From: Herpetosiphon aurantiacus DSM 785
Lineage (GTDB): Bacteria; Chloroflexota; Chloroflexia; Chloroflexales; Herpetosiphonaceae
Direction of reading: 5' to 3'
DNA: 64,000 nucleotides
Assembly: GCA_000018565.1 (NCBI GenBank)
Contig: CP000875.1
Location: forward strand, 4,479,199-4,543,198
Below the pieces are notes generated by a model. It was not told the DNA's origin. It worked only from the letters and a program-made list of their open reading frames with translations, and ran no database searches. Made by a program: the position numbers and the translations under genes. Every line of letters starts with the position of its first letter. Position 1 is the first letter of the stretch. Of the stretch, positions 24,723 through 34,800 are shown in pieces.

Positions 24723-25864
24723 ACGACACGTTACACGTAGCCATGATCATCCAAGGCTATTTTCCGCGCATCGGCGGCGCTGAACGCCAGCTTGCGGCTT
24801 TGGCTCCTTTTTTGGCCGCTGAAGGCGTGGCAATTAGCGTGCTGACACGACGGTATGCAGGTTTCAAGCCCTTCGAGATAATCGACAATGTGCCAGTCCA
24901 TCGCTTGCCAATTCCTGGGCCTGTGCCAACTGCGGCCTTGGTTTTCACCGCAGCAGCGATTCCCTTGCTTTGGCGTTTGAAGCCAAATTTGGTCCATGCT
25001 CACGAAATGTTTTCGCCTGCCACCACGGCGATTGCGGCCAAACAAGCCTTGGGTCTGCCCTACGCCGTGACCGCCCATCGTTCAGGGCCACTGGGAGATG
25101 TGCTGCGCATGCAACAACGTCCGTTTGGCAAAGGCCGGCTGGAGCGCATCACCAAAACTGCCGATGCCTTTTTCACGATCAGTCGCGAAATCGATCAAGA
25201 ATTTGAGCAGATTTTGGGCATTGAGGCCAAGCGGCGACATTATGTGCCCAACGGGGTTGATCCTGAAAAATATTGCCCAATCGCTGCCGAAGCCAAAACT
25301 GCGCTACGCCGCGAACTCAATCTGCCAACCGAAGGCACAATTACGCTGTATGCTGGGCGGCTCTCTGAGGAAAAACGGGTGCGCTATTTGGTTGAGGCCT
25401 GGCCAGCAATTCGTGCCAAACATCCCGATGCGACCTTATTGATTTTGGGACAGGGGCCAGAAGAAGCCAATCTCAAGGCCAAAACCAGCGATGGAGTGAT
25501 TTTTGGCGGGGCGGTGCATAATGTGCCACCCTATTTGCAAGCCGCCGATGTGTTCGTGCTGCCATCGATTGCCGAGGGTTTTTCGGTGGCAATGCTCGAA
25601 GCCATGGCCAGCGAATTAGCCGTCGTGATCACCGATGTTGGCGGTGCACGCGATGCGATTGACGATACTGTGCATGGCTTGGTGATTCCGCCCGACGATC
25701 AGCCAGCGCTTGAACAAGCTTTGTTGGCAGTTTTGGGCGATCAAGCCTCGCGCCAACGCATGGGCCAAGCCGCTCGCCAACGGGTGCAACAAGAGTTTGC
25801 CCTGAGCGTGATTGCCAAGCAATTGCGCGGATTGTATGAAAATATAGCCACGTTAAGAACATAG
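24719..25864 (+). CDS. Glycosyltransferase family 4
   Basis: A 381-residue GT-B glycosyltransferase, start overlapping the previous stop (ATGA). Signatures: MIIQGYFPRIGGAERQLAAL, HAHEMFSPATTAIAAK (read VHAHEMF), TLYAGRLSEEKRVRYLVEAW, LILGQGPEEANLKAK, and EGFSVAMLEAMASELAVVITDVGG. The C-terminal residues (ATLRT) and stop run into the AAGAACATAGAACATA repeat block. Confidence 0.9.
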   Translation: MNDTLHVAMIIQGYFPRIGGAERQLAALAPFLAAEGVAISVLTRRYAGFKPFEIIDNVPVHRLPIPGPVPTAALVFTAAAIPLLWRLKPNLVHAHEMFSPATTAIAAKQALGLPYAVTAHRSGPLGDVLRMQQRPFGKGRLERITKTADAFFTISREIDQEFEQILGIEAKRRHYVPNGVDPEKYCPIAAEAKTALRRELNLPTEGTITLYAGRLSEEKRVRYLVEAWPAIRAKHPDATLLILGQGPEEANLKAKTSDGVIFGGAVHNVPPYLQAADVFVLPSIAEGFSVAMLEAMASELAVVITDVGGARDAIDDTVHGLVIPPDDQPALEQALLAVLGDQASRQRMGQAARQRVQQEFALSVIAKQLRGLYENIATLRT

Positions 25865-26110
25865 AACATAAAGCATAGAACATAGGAGCGAGGGTTCAGG
25901 AGCTAGGGGTCGGGGAGAGAGTAGTCTTGCTTTAACGCAGAGGCACAGAGAACGAAGAGGATGAAGCACTTAGGGGGTCAGGTCGAGCTATTAGCATCAC
26001 AGAATAATCATACAAATCTGTGCTAATCTGTGGCTAAAACAAGAATTTCGCGATCTTCGCGTTCTTCGTGGTTACAACCTTCGTGCACTTCGTGTCCTTC
26101 GTGGATCAAT
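25855..26110. repeat. Dispersed spacer repeat (family B)
   Basis: The same ordered blocks as at 1063-1225: AAGAACATAGAACATAAAGC over the stop codon, GGGTTCAGGAGCTAGGGGTC, AACGCAGAGGCACAGAG, AATCTGTGCTAATCTGTGGC, and tandem CTTCGTG-type units ending CCTTCGTGGATCAA just before the next ribosome site. Confidence 0.7.
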
Positions 26111-26129
26111 AGTGATTAAGGAATATTCA

Positions 26130-27317
26130 ATGATTGCGGCGTTATTTTGGCTGTTTACAGGCAGCGTCATCTATACCTATGCTGGTTATCCAGCGCTGTT
26201 GACTTTACTAGCACGCTTTCGACGTGAGCGCGGGCCTTATCCGCACGCTGAGCCAGCAGTTACTTTGCTGATTGCGGCCTACAACGAAGAGGCTGAAATC
26301 GCTCGCAAAATTGAAAACTCGTTGGCCTTGGATTATCCACGTGAGCAACTGCAACTATTAATTATTGCCGATGGCTCAAGCGACCGCACCCCCGAAATCG
26401 TGCAGCAATATGCCGATCGCGGCGTGGAATTGCTGTATGAAGCTCCACGGCGCGGCAAAATGGCGGCGATCAATCGGGCAATTCCATTTGTGCGCGGCGA
26501 AATTATTGTTTTCTCTGATGCGAACAATCGCTATGATGCCAATGTGATTCGCGAATTGGTTGCACCATTTGCCGATGCTGATGTTGGCGCTGTTTCTGGC
26601 GCAAAGGTAATCGAAAAGGGCGACGGCGCTTTGGGCGAATCCGAAGGGCTGTATTGGCGCTACGAATCGTTCGTTAAAAAGCAAGAAAGCAAATTGGCTG
26701 GTTGTACCGCCGTTGCTGGCGAAGTGCTAGCGATTCGCAGCGATTTATTTGAGTCGCCGCCCGATGAAATTATCAACGACGACACCCATATGGGCATGCG
26801 GATCATCGCCCGTGGCTTTCGGATTCACTATGCGCCCCAGGCTCGCTCACACGAACGGGTTTCGCAATCGGCGCAGGATGAAATTGCCCGTCGCGCTCGA
26901 ATTTTCGCTGGACGCTATCAAGCCATTACTTATGCTCGTAGTTTGTGGCCATTCCGCCGCCCACTCGCCTTGTGGCAATTACTCTCGCACCAAACCTTAC
27001 GCACCTTGGTAGCGGTCAATATGGTCGGCGCTTTGGTGATGAACATTCTGGCAGTGCTCTCGCCAAGTAAGGCAAAATCGCATAAACTACTACGTTTAGC
27101 AGCACCATTCAATTGGCTGTTGTTAATCTTCCAAATTGTGTTCTACACCATGGCTTGGCTGGGTGGCCGAGTTGACTCAAATAGTAAACTAGGCAAGGTG
27201 GTTTACATTCCAACCTTCCTAGTCAATAGCAATTGGGCTGGCTTGATTGGCCTATATCGCTTTGTCCGACGACGACAAACCACGCTATGGCAGCGAGTGG
27301 GGCGGCGCACGAACTAA
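26130..27317 (+). CDS. Glycosyltransferase family 2, membrane-bound
   Basis: A 395-residue GT-A glycosyltransferase with one N-terminal and about three C-terminal membrane segments. Residues ~45-275 form the catalytic domain: LLIAAYNEEAEIARKI, IIADGSSDRT, VFSDANNRYD (DxD-like metal site), INDDTHMGMRI and RARIFAGRYQAI. This resembles processive enzymes of the NodC/hyaluronan synthase kind but lacks the PilZ domain of BcsA. AAGGA 7 bp before ATG 26130 decides the start over GTG 26112. Downstream are asnB and a BcsB-like gene, so it may be the polymerising partner of the latter. Confidence 0.85.
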   Translation: MIAALFWLFTGSVIYTYAGYPALLTLLARFRRERGPYPHAEPAVTLLIAAYNEEAEIARKIENSLALDYPREQLQLLIIADGSSDRTPEIVQQYADRGVELLYEAPRRGKMAAINRAIPFVRGEIIVFSDANNRYDANVIRELVAPFADADVGAVSGAKVIEKGDGALGESEGLYWRYESFVKKQESKLAGCTAVAGEVLAIRSDLFESPPDEIINDDTHMGMRIIARGFRIHYAPQARSHERVSQSAQDEIARRARIFAGRYQAITYARSLWPFRRPLALWQLLSHQTLRTLVAVNMVGALVMNILAVLSPSKAKSHKLLRLAAPFNWLLLIFQIVFYTMAWLGGRVDSNSKLGKVVYIPTFLVNSNWAGLIGLYRFVRRRQTTLWQRVGRRTN

Positions 27318-27350
27318 CTTCGACTGTTGTTGGTGAACTGAGGTGATCCT

Positions 27351-29237
27351 ATGTGTGGTATTTGTGGCATTGTCTATTTTGATCGCAGCCGTACAGCCGA
27401 GCGACCCTTGCTCGAAGCACTGTGCGACAATATCCATCATCGCGGGCCAGATCAAAATGGCTTTTATCTCAATGGCCCAGTTGGGCTTGGCTCAGTCCGG
27501 CTTTCGATTATCGACGTTGCAGGCGGCAAAATGCCCATCGCCAACGAAGATGGCTCGATCTGGATCGTCTATAACGGTGAGGTTTACAACTTTACCGAGT
27601 TGCGCCCACGCTTGGAAAAAGCTGGCCATAAATTTGAAACCCACTCCGATACTGAAACAATCGTGCATTTGTACGAAGAAATTGGCGATGAATTTCCCAA
27701 GCATCTTAACGGCATGTTTGCCTGCGCAATTTGGGACGACCGTCGCCAGCGCTTGGTGATTGCCCGCGATCACGTTGGGATCAAGCCAGTCTATTATGCC
27801 AATTTAGGCGATCGCTTGGTCTTTGGCTCGGAAATCAAGGCCATGCTCGATACAGGCATCAGCCGCGAAATCGACCCAATTGGCTTGCACGATTATCTTT
27901 CGCTGAATTATGTGCCTGGCCCAAACACAATTTTCAAAGCGATCAAAAAGCTTCAGCCTGGCCATATGCTGACCTACGAAGCTGAAACCAATGCCGTCGA
28001 AGTTAAGCAATATTGGGATATTCCACGGGTGGTTTCGCCGCACTTCAAAATCACCGACGACGTTGAAACCGACTTGCTGAATCTGTTGCGCACGGTTGTG
28101 CAGGATCAACTGATTAGCGATGTGCCCTTGGGCGCATTTCTCAGCGGCGGGGTTGATTCGAGTTTGGTCGTGGCTTTGATGAGCGAAGTCACCAACCAAC
28201 CAGTTAAAACCTTCTCGGTAGGCTTTGCTGAAAAATCGTATGACGAATCGCCGTATGCGCGAATTGTCGCCGAACGCTTCCGCACCGATCACCACGAAAT
28301 CATCATGAATCCTGATGCGCAGGCCACGGTTGATGCCATGGTTAAGTATTTTGACGAGCCATTCGCCGATTCGTCGTCGGTGGCGGTCTATGCAGTCAGC
28401 GAATTGGCGCGGCAGCATGTCAAAGTGGCGCTCAGTGGCGATGGTGGCGATGAGGTGTTTGGTGGCTATGCCACCTATCAAGCAGACAAAATTGCCGCGC
28501 TCTATCGGCGTTTGCCCCAAGCGATTGGCGGCGGGTTAGTACCAAGTTTGGTCAATATGCTGCCCACATCCGATGGCAAAGTCAGCTTCGATTTCAAGGC
28601 CAAGCGTTTTGTGCAAGGCGGGATGCTTGCCCCGTTGCCAGCCCATGCCGCTTGGAAAGCCTTTATGAGCGAATCGATGAAAGAGCAGTTGTACGCTGGC
28701 TCGGCCATTTTGACCAAGCAACGACCAACGGTTGATCTCTTGCAAGGCTATTACGATGCCTACAATGCCGACGATGTGCTCAATCGCTTGCTGTATGTCG
28801 ATTCCAAAGTGCAGTTGGCCGACGATATGCTGGTCAAAGTTGATCGCATGAGTATGGCCCACTCGCTCGAAGTGCGCGTGCCGTTGCTCGATACGCGCTT
28901 GGTCGAGTGGATGGCCAAATTGCCCAGCCACACCAAAATCAATGGTATGAAGCTCAAGTATCTGCTCAAGCGAGTGGCCGCCAAAGTGCTGCCAGCCCAA
29001 ATTTTGGAGCGGCGCAAAGCTGGGTTTAGCGTGCCAATTCCCCAATGGCTCAAAACCGATCTACGGCCATTGGTCAATCAAAAACTTTCGGTTGAGGCCT
29101 TGACCGAACAAGGTTTCTTCAACCCACAATATATCGCAACAATGCTGAGTGATCACTGGGCAGGGCGGCACGATTACAGCCGCCAAATCTGGAATTTACT
29201 GATGTTCAGCATGTGGTACGAGCGGTACGGCAAATAA
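27351..29237 (+). CDS. asnB: Asparagine synthase, glutamine-hydrolysing
   Basis: A 628-residue two-domain enzyme. Cys2 of MCGICGIV is the glutaminase nucleophile and the first ~200 residues are the class II amidotransferase domain (RLSIIDVAGGKMP, YNGEVYN). The synthetase domain has the PP-loop GAFLSGGVDSSLVVALM and ALSGDGGDEVFGGY. It normally makes asparagine from aspartate, ATP and glutamine. Copies in polysaccharide loci are often thought to amidate sugar acids. GAGGTGATCC 3 bp before the start is a strong ribosome site. Confidence 0.95.
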   Translation: MCGICGIVYFDRSRTAERPLLEALCDNIHHRGPDQNGFYLNGPVGLGSVRLSIIDVAGGKMPIANEDGSIWIVYNGEVYNFTELRPRLEKAGHKFETHSDTETIVHLYEEIGDEFPKHLNGMFACAIWDDRRQRLVIARDHVGIKPVYYANLGDRLVFGSEIKAMLDTGISREIDPIGLHDYLSLNYVPGPNTIFKAIKKLQPGHMLTYEAETNAVEVKQYWDIPRVVSPHFKITDDVETDLLNLLRTVVQDQLISDVPLGAFLSGGVDSSLVVALMSEVTNQPVKTFSVGFAEKSYDESPYARIVAERFRTDHHEIIMNPDAQATVDAMVKYFDEPFADSSSVAVYAVSELARQHVKVALSGDGGDEVFGGYATYQADKIAALYRRLPQAIGGGLVPSLVNMLPTSDGKVSFDFKAKRFVQGGMLAPLPAHAAWKAFMSESMKEQLYAGSAILTKQRPTVDLLQGYYDAYNADDVLNRLLYVDSKVQLADDMLVKVDRMSMAHSLEVRVPLLDTRLVEWMAKLPSHTKINGMKLKYLLKRVAAKVLPAQILERRKAGFSVPIPQWLKTDLRPLVNQKLSVEALTEQGFFNPQYIATMLSDHWAGRHDYSRQIWNLLMFSMWYERYGK

Positions 29238-29256
29238 GCGACGTACCACCAACCCT

Positions 29257-29283
29257 GCCAGCGTAACAGTGCGTTACGCTGGC
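29257..29283 (+). other. Intercistronic hairpin between asnB and the BcsB-like gene
   Basis: An 11-bp perfect stem GCCAGCGTAAC/GTTACGCTGGC with a 5-nt loop and no U tract. Similar in position and size to the hairpin at 20587-20615. Confidence 0.7.
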
Positions 29284-29306
29284 CTATTGTCTCGCAAGGA
29301 GTTCGC

Positions 29307-31616
29307 ATGGTTCGTTTAGTGCGCGTTTTTCTGCTTTTTTCCGTGGCGCTGGGTCTTTTTGCCAGCTTGCCAATGGTTTCACAGGCTGCTCGCACCAGCC
29401 TTAATCCTATTTCAGCAACAACTGCGGCAGCCCCGCTTAACCAAGCAACGGTTACGCCGGTAGTTACCGATAGCGATACTGTGACCTTTGCCCAGCTTGG
29501 CGCTCGCGAAGATTCGATGGAAGGGCCATTCAATGCCCGTTATATCAACATTCGCTTGCCAAATACCTGGAAATTAGAGCCAGGCGCAGCGATTACGCTC
29601 GATTTTGAAACCTTCGTTTCAGGCAGCGCCGTCAGCAGCGAAGAAAACGTGCAGTTTTTTGCTGGCTCGATGGATGTGCAATTTAACAATGTGCAGCTTG
29701 AACGAATTTTCTTAGATCGTTCAGGCCCGCGCCAAGTGACCATCCCCATTTCAGCCACCGCCTATACCTCAACCCGCATCGATGGTGCTCACACTCTGGG
29801 CATTTTGCTCGATGCAGGCTTAAATTGTGGTAACGATAGCCAAACCAGCGTGATCATTCGAGCAACCTCATCGCTTAAATTGCCACATACCTTGGGTACG
29901 CTATCAACCGATGTTAAGCAACTGCCCCGCCCAATCTTCCAAGATTCACCGCTGGAGCCAGATGTTGCCACGATTATTGTGCCCAACAACGCCAGCGCTG
30001 CCGAGCTTGAAGCAGGCTTGATTGTGGCCGCGAAAGTTGGCAGCATTACCTCAAGCCGGATTCAAGTGCCGTTAATCGCCGAAAGTGTGCTTTCACCAAC
30101 CTTGCGCACCGAATCGCACTTGATTTTCGTGGGCCAAGCTGCCAATTTCGAAAATTTGGATGCTGTGGATTTTGCTGAGGGCAGTGGAGCCGAGGGCTTT
30201 AATCTGAGCGAAGCTCAAGCCGCCGATGGCATTATTCAAATGGCAACCTCGCCTTGGAACCAACAACGGGTGGTTTTAGCCCTCAGCGGCAACGATGACG
30301 AGGGCGTGATCAAAGCTGCCAAGGCATTTAGCACCGGCAACATTCGTGCTAGCAGCGAGCCTTCGATTGCTGTAGTCGCTGAAGTTAATTCGCCCGATGT
30401 CTTGACCAAAACCTTGAATTTGCAAATTACCGATGTGCCAAGCACTGGCTTGACGGTCGAACGCAGCTTCCGTAGCCTTGGCTTCGAAACGGTTTCAGAG
30501 TTTGGAATTGGTGGGCATACCTTTGAACTGAATGTTGATATGCCCAGCGGCTATGAAATGAACGACGATGGCTATATCGAAGTCCATTTTGCCCACTCGG
30601 CACTGCTCGATTACTCAGTTTCAGCGATGATGGTGCGCGTCAACGATCGCCCAGCAGGCTCGATTCGCTTCGACGATACCACCGCCCAAAATGGGGTCGG
30701 TCGCGTGCCGATTGCACGGGGCAACTTGAATGTTGGTCGCAACCGAATCACGATTAGCGCCAACTTGATTCCCAATACGCCTTGTGTTGATCCCAACCTT
30801 GCGGGGATTTGGTACACGCTACGAGCTGATTCGATGATTGGGATTCCAGTGCGGGCCACGCGTGGGCGCTCGGTGGTGCTGCGCAATTTAGCAACCTTCC
30901 TTGAGCCATTGACGATTAGCAATACTTTGAAAAATTTGGCCTTTGTTGTTCCAAGCGATGATCCAGCCAGTTGGACGGTCGCAGGCCAACTCGCCACGGC
31001 CTTGGGCGATAGCCTTGACCCAGCTTTTGTCGAATTACGCGCGGTCAATCCGGAGCAAGTTGCTAGCGTCCAAGCAAATCATGATTTGATTTTGGTTGGT
31101 CAAGCACCTGATCATGCTATTTTGCAAGATCCAGCGTTGCAGCCAATTATTCCTGCCCCGTTTGCCCAAGGCAGCAAGCATCCAACCCTTGGCAATAGTC
31201 GGGTGGTCTATCGAATTCCAGCTGAATTGAGCCTTGGTTACTTAGAATTTATGCGTTCGCCATGGAACGAGCAGCGCAGCATTTTGGCGGTGCTTGGCAG
31301 CACCGATCAAGGCGTGCAATGGTCGGGCAATGCCTTGACGACTTCGCGCCTGCGCACGCGGCTCAACGGCAGCTTGGCAATCGTCAACGACCAACAGATC
31401 AGCGTTGAAGATCCGACGGTTACTGGCGATACTGCGGGGATTGCCAACGATGCCCTCGGCGAAAACCAAGATGACCCGATCTATCGTGAAGTTATACCAC
31501 CTACAAAGCCCGAATGGATTTTGTATGCCATCGCGGGTCTGTTGGTGGTGATGGTGATCATTTCAGTGATTGTCATCATTCAAGCAGCCCGCAAGCGCAA
31601 GCAACGCCGAATTTAG
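29307..31616 (+). CDS. BcsB-like cellulose-synthase-associated protein
   Basis: A 769-residue exported protein: signal peptide (1-28, ending SQAA), two copies of a BcsB-type module with a jelly-roll domain (~50-200 and ~385-520) followed by a flavodoxin-like domain (TIIVPNNASAAELEAGLIVAAKVG and the second FVVPSDDPASWTVAGQLATALG), and a C-terminal membrane anchor (~735-760) ending in basic residues. This is the layout of BcsB, which guides the glucan out of the BcsA channel. No BcsA or PilZ protein is in the window. AAGGAG lies 6 bp before the start. The locus terminator follows. Confidence 0.82.
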   Translation: MVRLVRVFLLFSVALGLFASLPMVSQAARTSLNPISATTAAAPLNQATVTPVVTDSDTVTFAQLGAREDSMEGPFNARYINIRLPNTWKLEPGAAITLDFETFVSGSAVSSEENVQFFAGSMDVQFNNVQLERIFLDRSGPRQVTIPISATAYTSTRIDGAHTLGILLDAGLNCGNDSQTSVIIRATSSLKLPHTLGTLSTDVKQLPRPIFQDSPLEPDVATIIVPNNASAAELEAGLIVAAKVGSITSSRIQVPLIAESVLSPTLRTESHLIFVGQAANFENLDAVDFAEGSGAEGFNLSEAQAADGIIQMATSPWNQQRVVLALSGNDDEGVIKAAKAFSTGNIRASSEPSIAVVAEVNSPDVLTKTLNLQITDVPSTGLTVERSFRSLGFETVSEFGIGGHTFELNVDMPSGYEMNDDGYIEVHFAHSALLDYSVSAMMVRVNDRPAGSIRFDDTTAQNGVGRVPIARGNLNVGRNRITISANLIPNTPCVDPNLAGIWYTLRADSMIGIPVRATRGRSVVLRNLATFLEPLTISNTLKNLAFVVPSDDPASWTVAGQLATALGDSLDPAFVELRAVNPEQVASVQANHDLILVGQAPDHAILQDPALQPIIPAPFAQGSKHPTLGNSRVVYRIPAELSLGYLEFMRSPWNEQRSILAVLGSTDQGVQWSGNALTTSRLRTRLNGSLAIVNDQQISVEDPTVTGDTAGIANDALGENQDDPIYREVIPPTKPEWILYAIAGLLVVMVIISVIVIIQAARKRKQRRI

Positions 31617-31636
31617 AACAAAGGATCAGTTACTAG

Positions 31637-31670
31637 AGGTCGGGGATCAGTAGATCCTCGGCCTTTTTTT
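31637..31670 (+). terminator. Terminator of the exopolysaccharide operon
   Basis: AGGTCGGGGATC pairs with GATCCTCGGCCT (one G-T and one mismatch) over a 4-nt loop, followed by seven T. Confidence 0.85.
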
Positions 31671-31838
31671 AAATTGAAACCACCCCCAAGCCACATCATT
31701 CCCTCTTTGTGTTCTTCGCAGTTCCCTACTACCCTATCTCTGATCCCTGATCCCTAGCCTCTGACCCCTCGTTTTGAGCTTGTGGCCGATTTTTTGCTAT
31801 AGGCTCAGTATCGTTTCGTATGGAGCAACAATCGGTTT

Positions 31839-34800
31839 ATGACAGTTCAAACAACTACGTGCTGCTCAACCTGCAATTTTGCCGAAAACCCGCCGAGTGC
31901 GCGGTTTTGTGGCAATTGCGCTAGTCCTTTACCGCTGCACTGTTTTAGCTGTGGCGCGGCCAATCCACCTGGCTTTCGCTTCTGCGGCACATGCGCCACT
32001 GGCTTGATTGAGTATATTCCTGCCGCCACAACACGGCGCGTGGTCACAATTCTGTTTGCCGATGTTTGCAACTACACCAACCTGACCAATCGGCTGGGTG
32101 CTGAGCATATGTATAGTTTGCTCGACCCATGTTTGCGACGCTTGGGCGAAACGGTACGGCGCTTCGAAGGTACAATCGATAAATTTACTGGCGATGGTTT
32201 GATGGCGGTTTTTGGCATGCCAGTCGCGCTCGAAGCGCATGCCGCCCAAGCTGCCTACGCCGCATTAGCCATGTTTGAAGAATTAGCCGCCTACAACGAA
32301 ACAATTGCCCATGCTGGAGTGCAATTTCAGATTCGGGTCGGCTTAGCTAGTGGTGAAGTGATTGCAGGGTTGCTTGGGTCTGATCGCTACAGCGATTTGA
32401 CCGTGATCGGCGGCCCAGTCAACTTGGCGGCGCGGCTGCAACAAGTAACCGATCCTGGCACGATTATGGTCGATGGCGATTTAGCCCAATCATTACAAAC
32501 CAGTTTTATGTTCAACGAGCAGCATCCAGTTGCGCTCAAAGGCTTTGAGCAACCTATCACTGCGGCTATTTTAGCGGGCAAACAATTGGCCCAGGCGGTC
32601 GTTGATGGCAGTTTTGGCTTGCCTTTGATTGGCCGCGAGGCCGAATTGCGGAATCTGATCGGCGCAACCGAGCTACTACACAACGGCATGGGCGGCGTGA
32701 TTGGCCTAACTGGCCGGGCTGGCGTGGGCAAAACCCGCCTGACCGCCGAAATTATTCAGCATTTGCATAGCCGTGAGGTCAAAGTATTGACCAACGATTG
32801 TAGCAGCGCCACTCGAATTGTGCCCTATAGCGCCTTTTTAGGCCTGATTCGCCAACTTTTCCAGATTGATCATGCCGATTCTGCCGCCACAATTCATCAT
32901 AAAATCCAATTGATGATTCATAGTTTGGGCAATATGCCGCTCGATTTGCTGCCCTACATTGAATATTTGCTCTCGCTGGATTTTATCGATCAAAGTTTGG
33001 TTGAGCGGGTGCAACATCTTGACGCAGCTCAATTGAAGCGCCATGTCTTTTTGGCAATTCGCGAATTATTGGTAGCCTGTACCCGCCAACAATCGATGGC
33101 AATTGTGATCGACGATGTGCAATGGGCCGATGATCTATCGTTGGAATTGCTCGAATTTATTGCCGAAACCTTTGATGCTTCGTCGTTGCTGCTCTATTTG
33201 GTAGCGCGTGATGATGAAACGCCGCAGATTCGCCAAACCTTCAATCGGATTTTAGCGCAAGCCCGCCAACGTGGCTTAGTGCTTGAACTTAATTCGCTTA
33301 GCCCTGAAGCAGCCGAAGCCTTGATCAAACAAATTCTGCCGCAAGCTTCAGCCGTGATGATCGATCATTTGGTGCGCCAAGCCGATGGTGTGCCCTTCTA
33401 TTTAGAAGAATTAGCGCGTCATGCCCTGCATGCTGGCCTTGATATTCAGGCTCAAAGCAGTGATAGCCTACAAATACCGTCAATGCCGCTTTCGCTGCAA
33501 GCGCTGATGCGTTCGCGCTACGATCGTTTGCCCAACGATTTGGCGCATAGTTTGGCGCTGGCGGCGGTGATTGGCCGCCGTTTTAGCCAGCAACTACTCT
33601 GCCAACTACGGCCTGAGCAACCGATCAATCAGCAACTCCAACAATTGCAGCAACGAGGGTTTGTACAGCCAATCGCCAACCATCACGATGATTGGGCATT
33701 TAGTCATTTGCTGCTGCAAGAAACAATTTACGCCAGCCTGTTGCAGCAACAACGCTATAACTTGCACGGCGAGGTTGCGCTAGCACTCGAAACCCACGAT
33801 GAACAACGGCCTGAATTATATCTTGATGCCTTGGCCTATCACTTCAGCCGTTCGCAACTGACTCACAAAGCGTTGGAATATTTGTTGTTGGCGGCGCAAC
33901 GAGCAGCTAGCCGTTTTGCTAACGACGATGCGCTGCGCTTGTATGATCAAGCTATGCCCTTGCTCAGCGAGTTGGATCACCCCGCAGCCGAACAAGCCGT
34001 GAGTTTGTTTCATGGGCGTGGCGATGTGCTCAGCTTTGTTGGGCGCTACGATGAAGCTCGCATGGCCTATCAACAAGCGATGAGCATGATTCAGCCAAAC
34101 CCAGAAACCCAAGCGACCCATGCCACGATTTTGCGCCAACTAGCGGCAACCTATGAAAAACAGGGCAATTACGACGAAGCCATGCTGCATTTAGACCAAG
34201 CTCGTTTGGTTTTGGCCGATGGAGCCTTGTTTGATCATGCCCGCATTGATTGCGATGCCGGCTGGATCGCCTTTCATCGCGGCAATTTGACCCAGGCTGA
34301 GCGGTTGCTCAACAACGCCTTGACCATCAGCGAATTGAATCAACACCATGGCTTGCAAGCGCTGGCCGCCAATCGTTTGGCGGGGGTCTATTGGCAACGG
34401 GGAAGCCTTAAAGCCGCCCAAGCCTTGGTCAACCAAAGTTTGGCGGTCAGTCGCTATTTAGGCGATTTACCAGCAATGAGTCGGGCGCTCAATAACCTTG
34501 GGGTGATTGCGATGGAGCTGGTCGATTGGCATGCTGCCGCCAATTACTACGAGCAAAGCCTAGAAACCACCCAAGCTATCGGCGATTTGAATGGCCAGAT
34601 TTTGGCGATTAACAATCGTTCGCATTGTATGTTGATGCTTGGATTGCTCAACGATGCGCTACGATTCTCGCAAATGGCTTTTCGTTTGGCCCGCCAAATT
34701 GGCGCAAAATTACATATGGCCACAGCATTAATTCAACAAGGCACGATTTCATTTTATGTTCAAGATTATCCACGTGCTCGGCGCTACTATCTCCAAGCCG

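Noticed and set aside
26130-27317. Cellulose synthase BcsA as partner of the BcsB-like gene
   Set aside because: The protein is about half the size of BcsA, has too few membrane helices and no PilZ domain; called a GT2 enzyme only.
15459-31616. Reading the locus as a cyclic-di-GMP-producing operon
   Set aside because: Both GGDEF-like domains lack the catalytic signature, so synthesis of c-di-GMP by these genes is not supported; only sensing or scaffolding is plausible.
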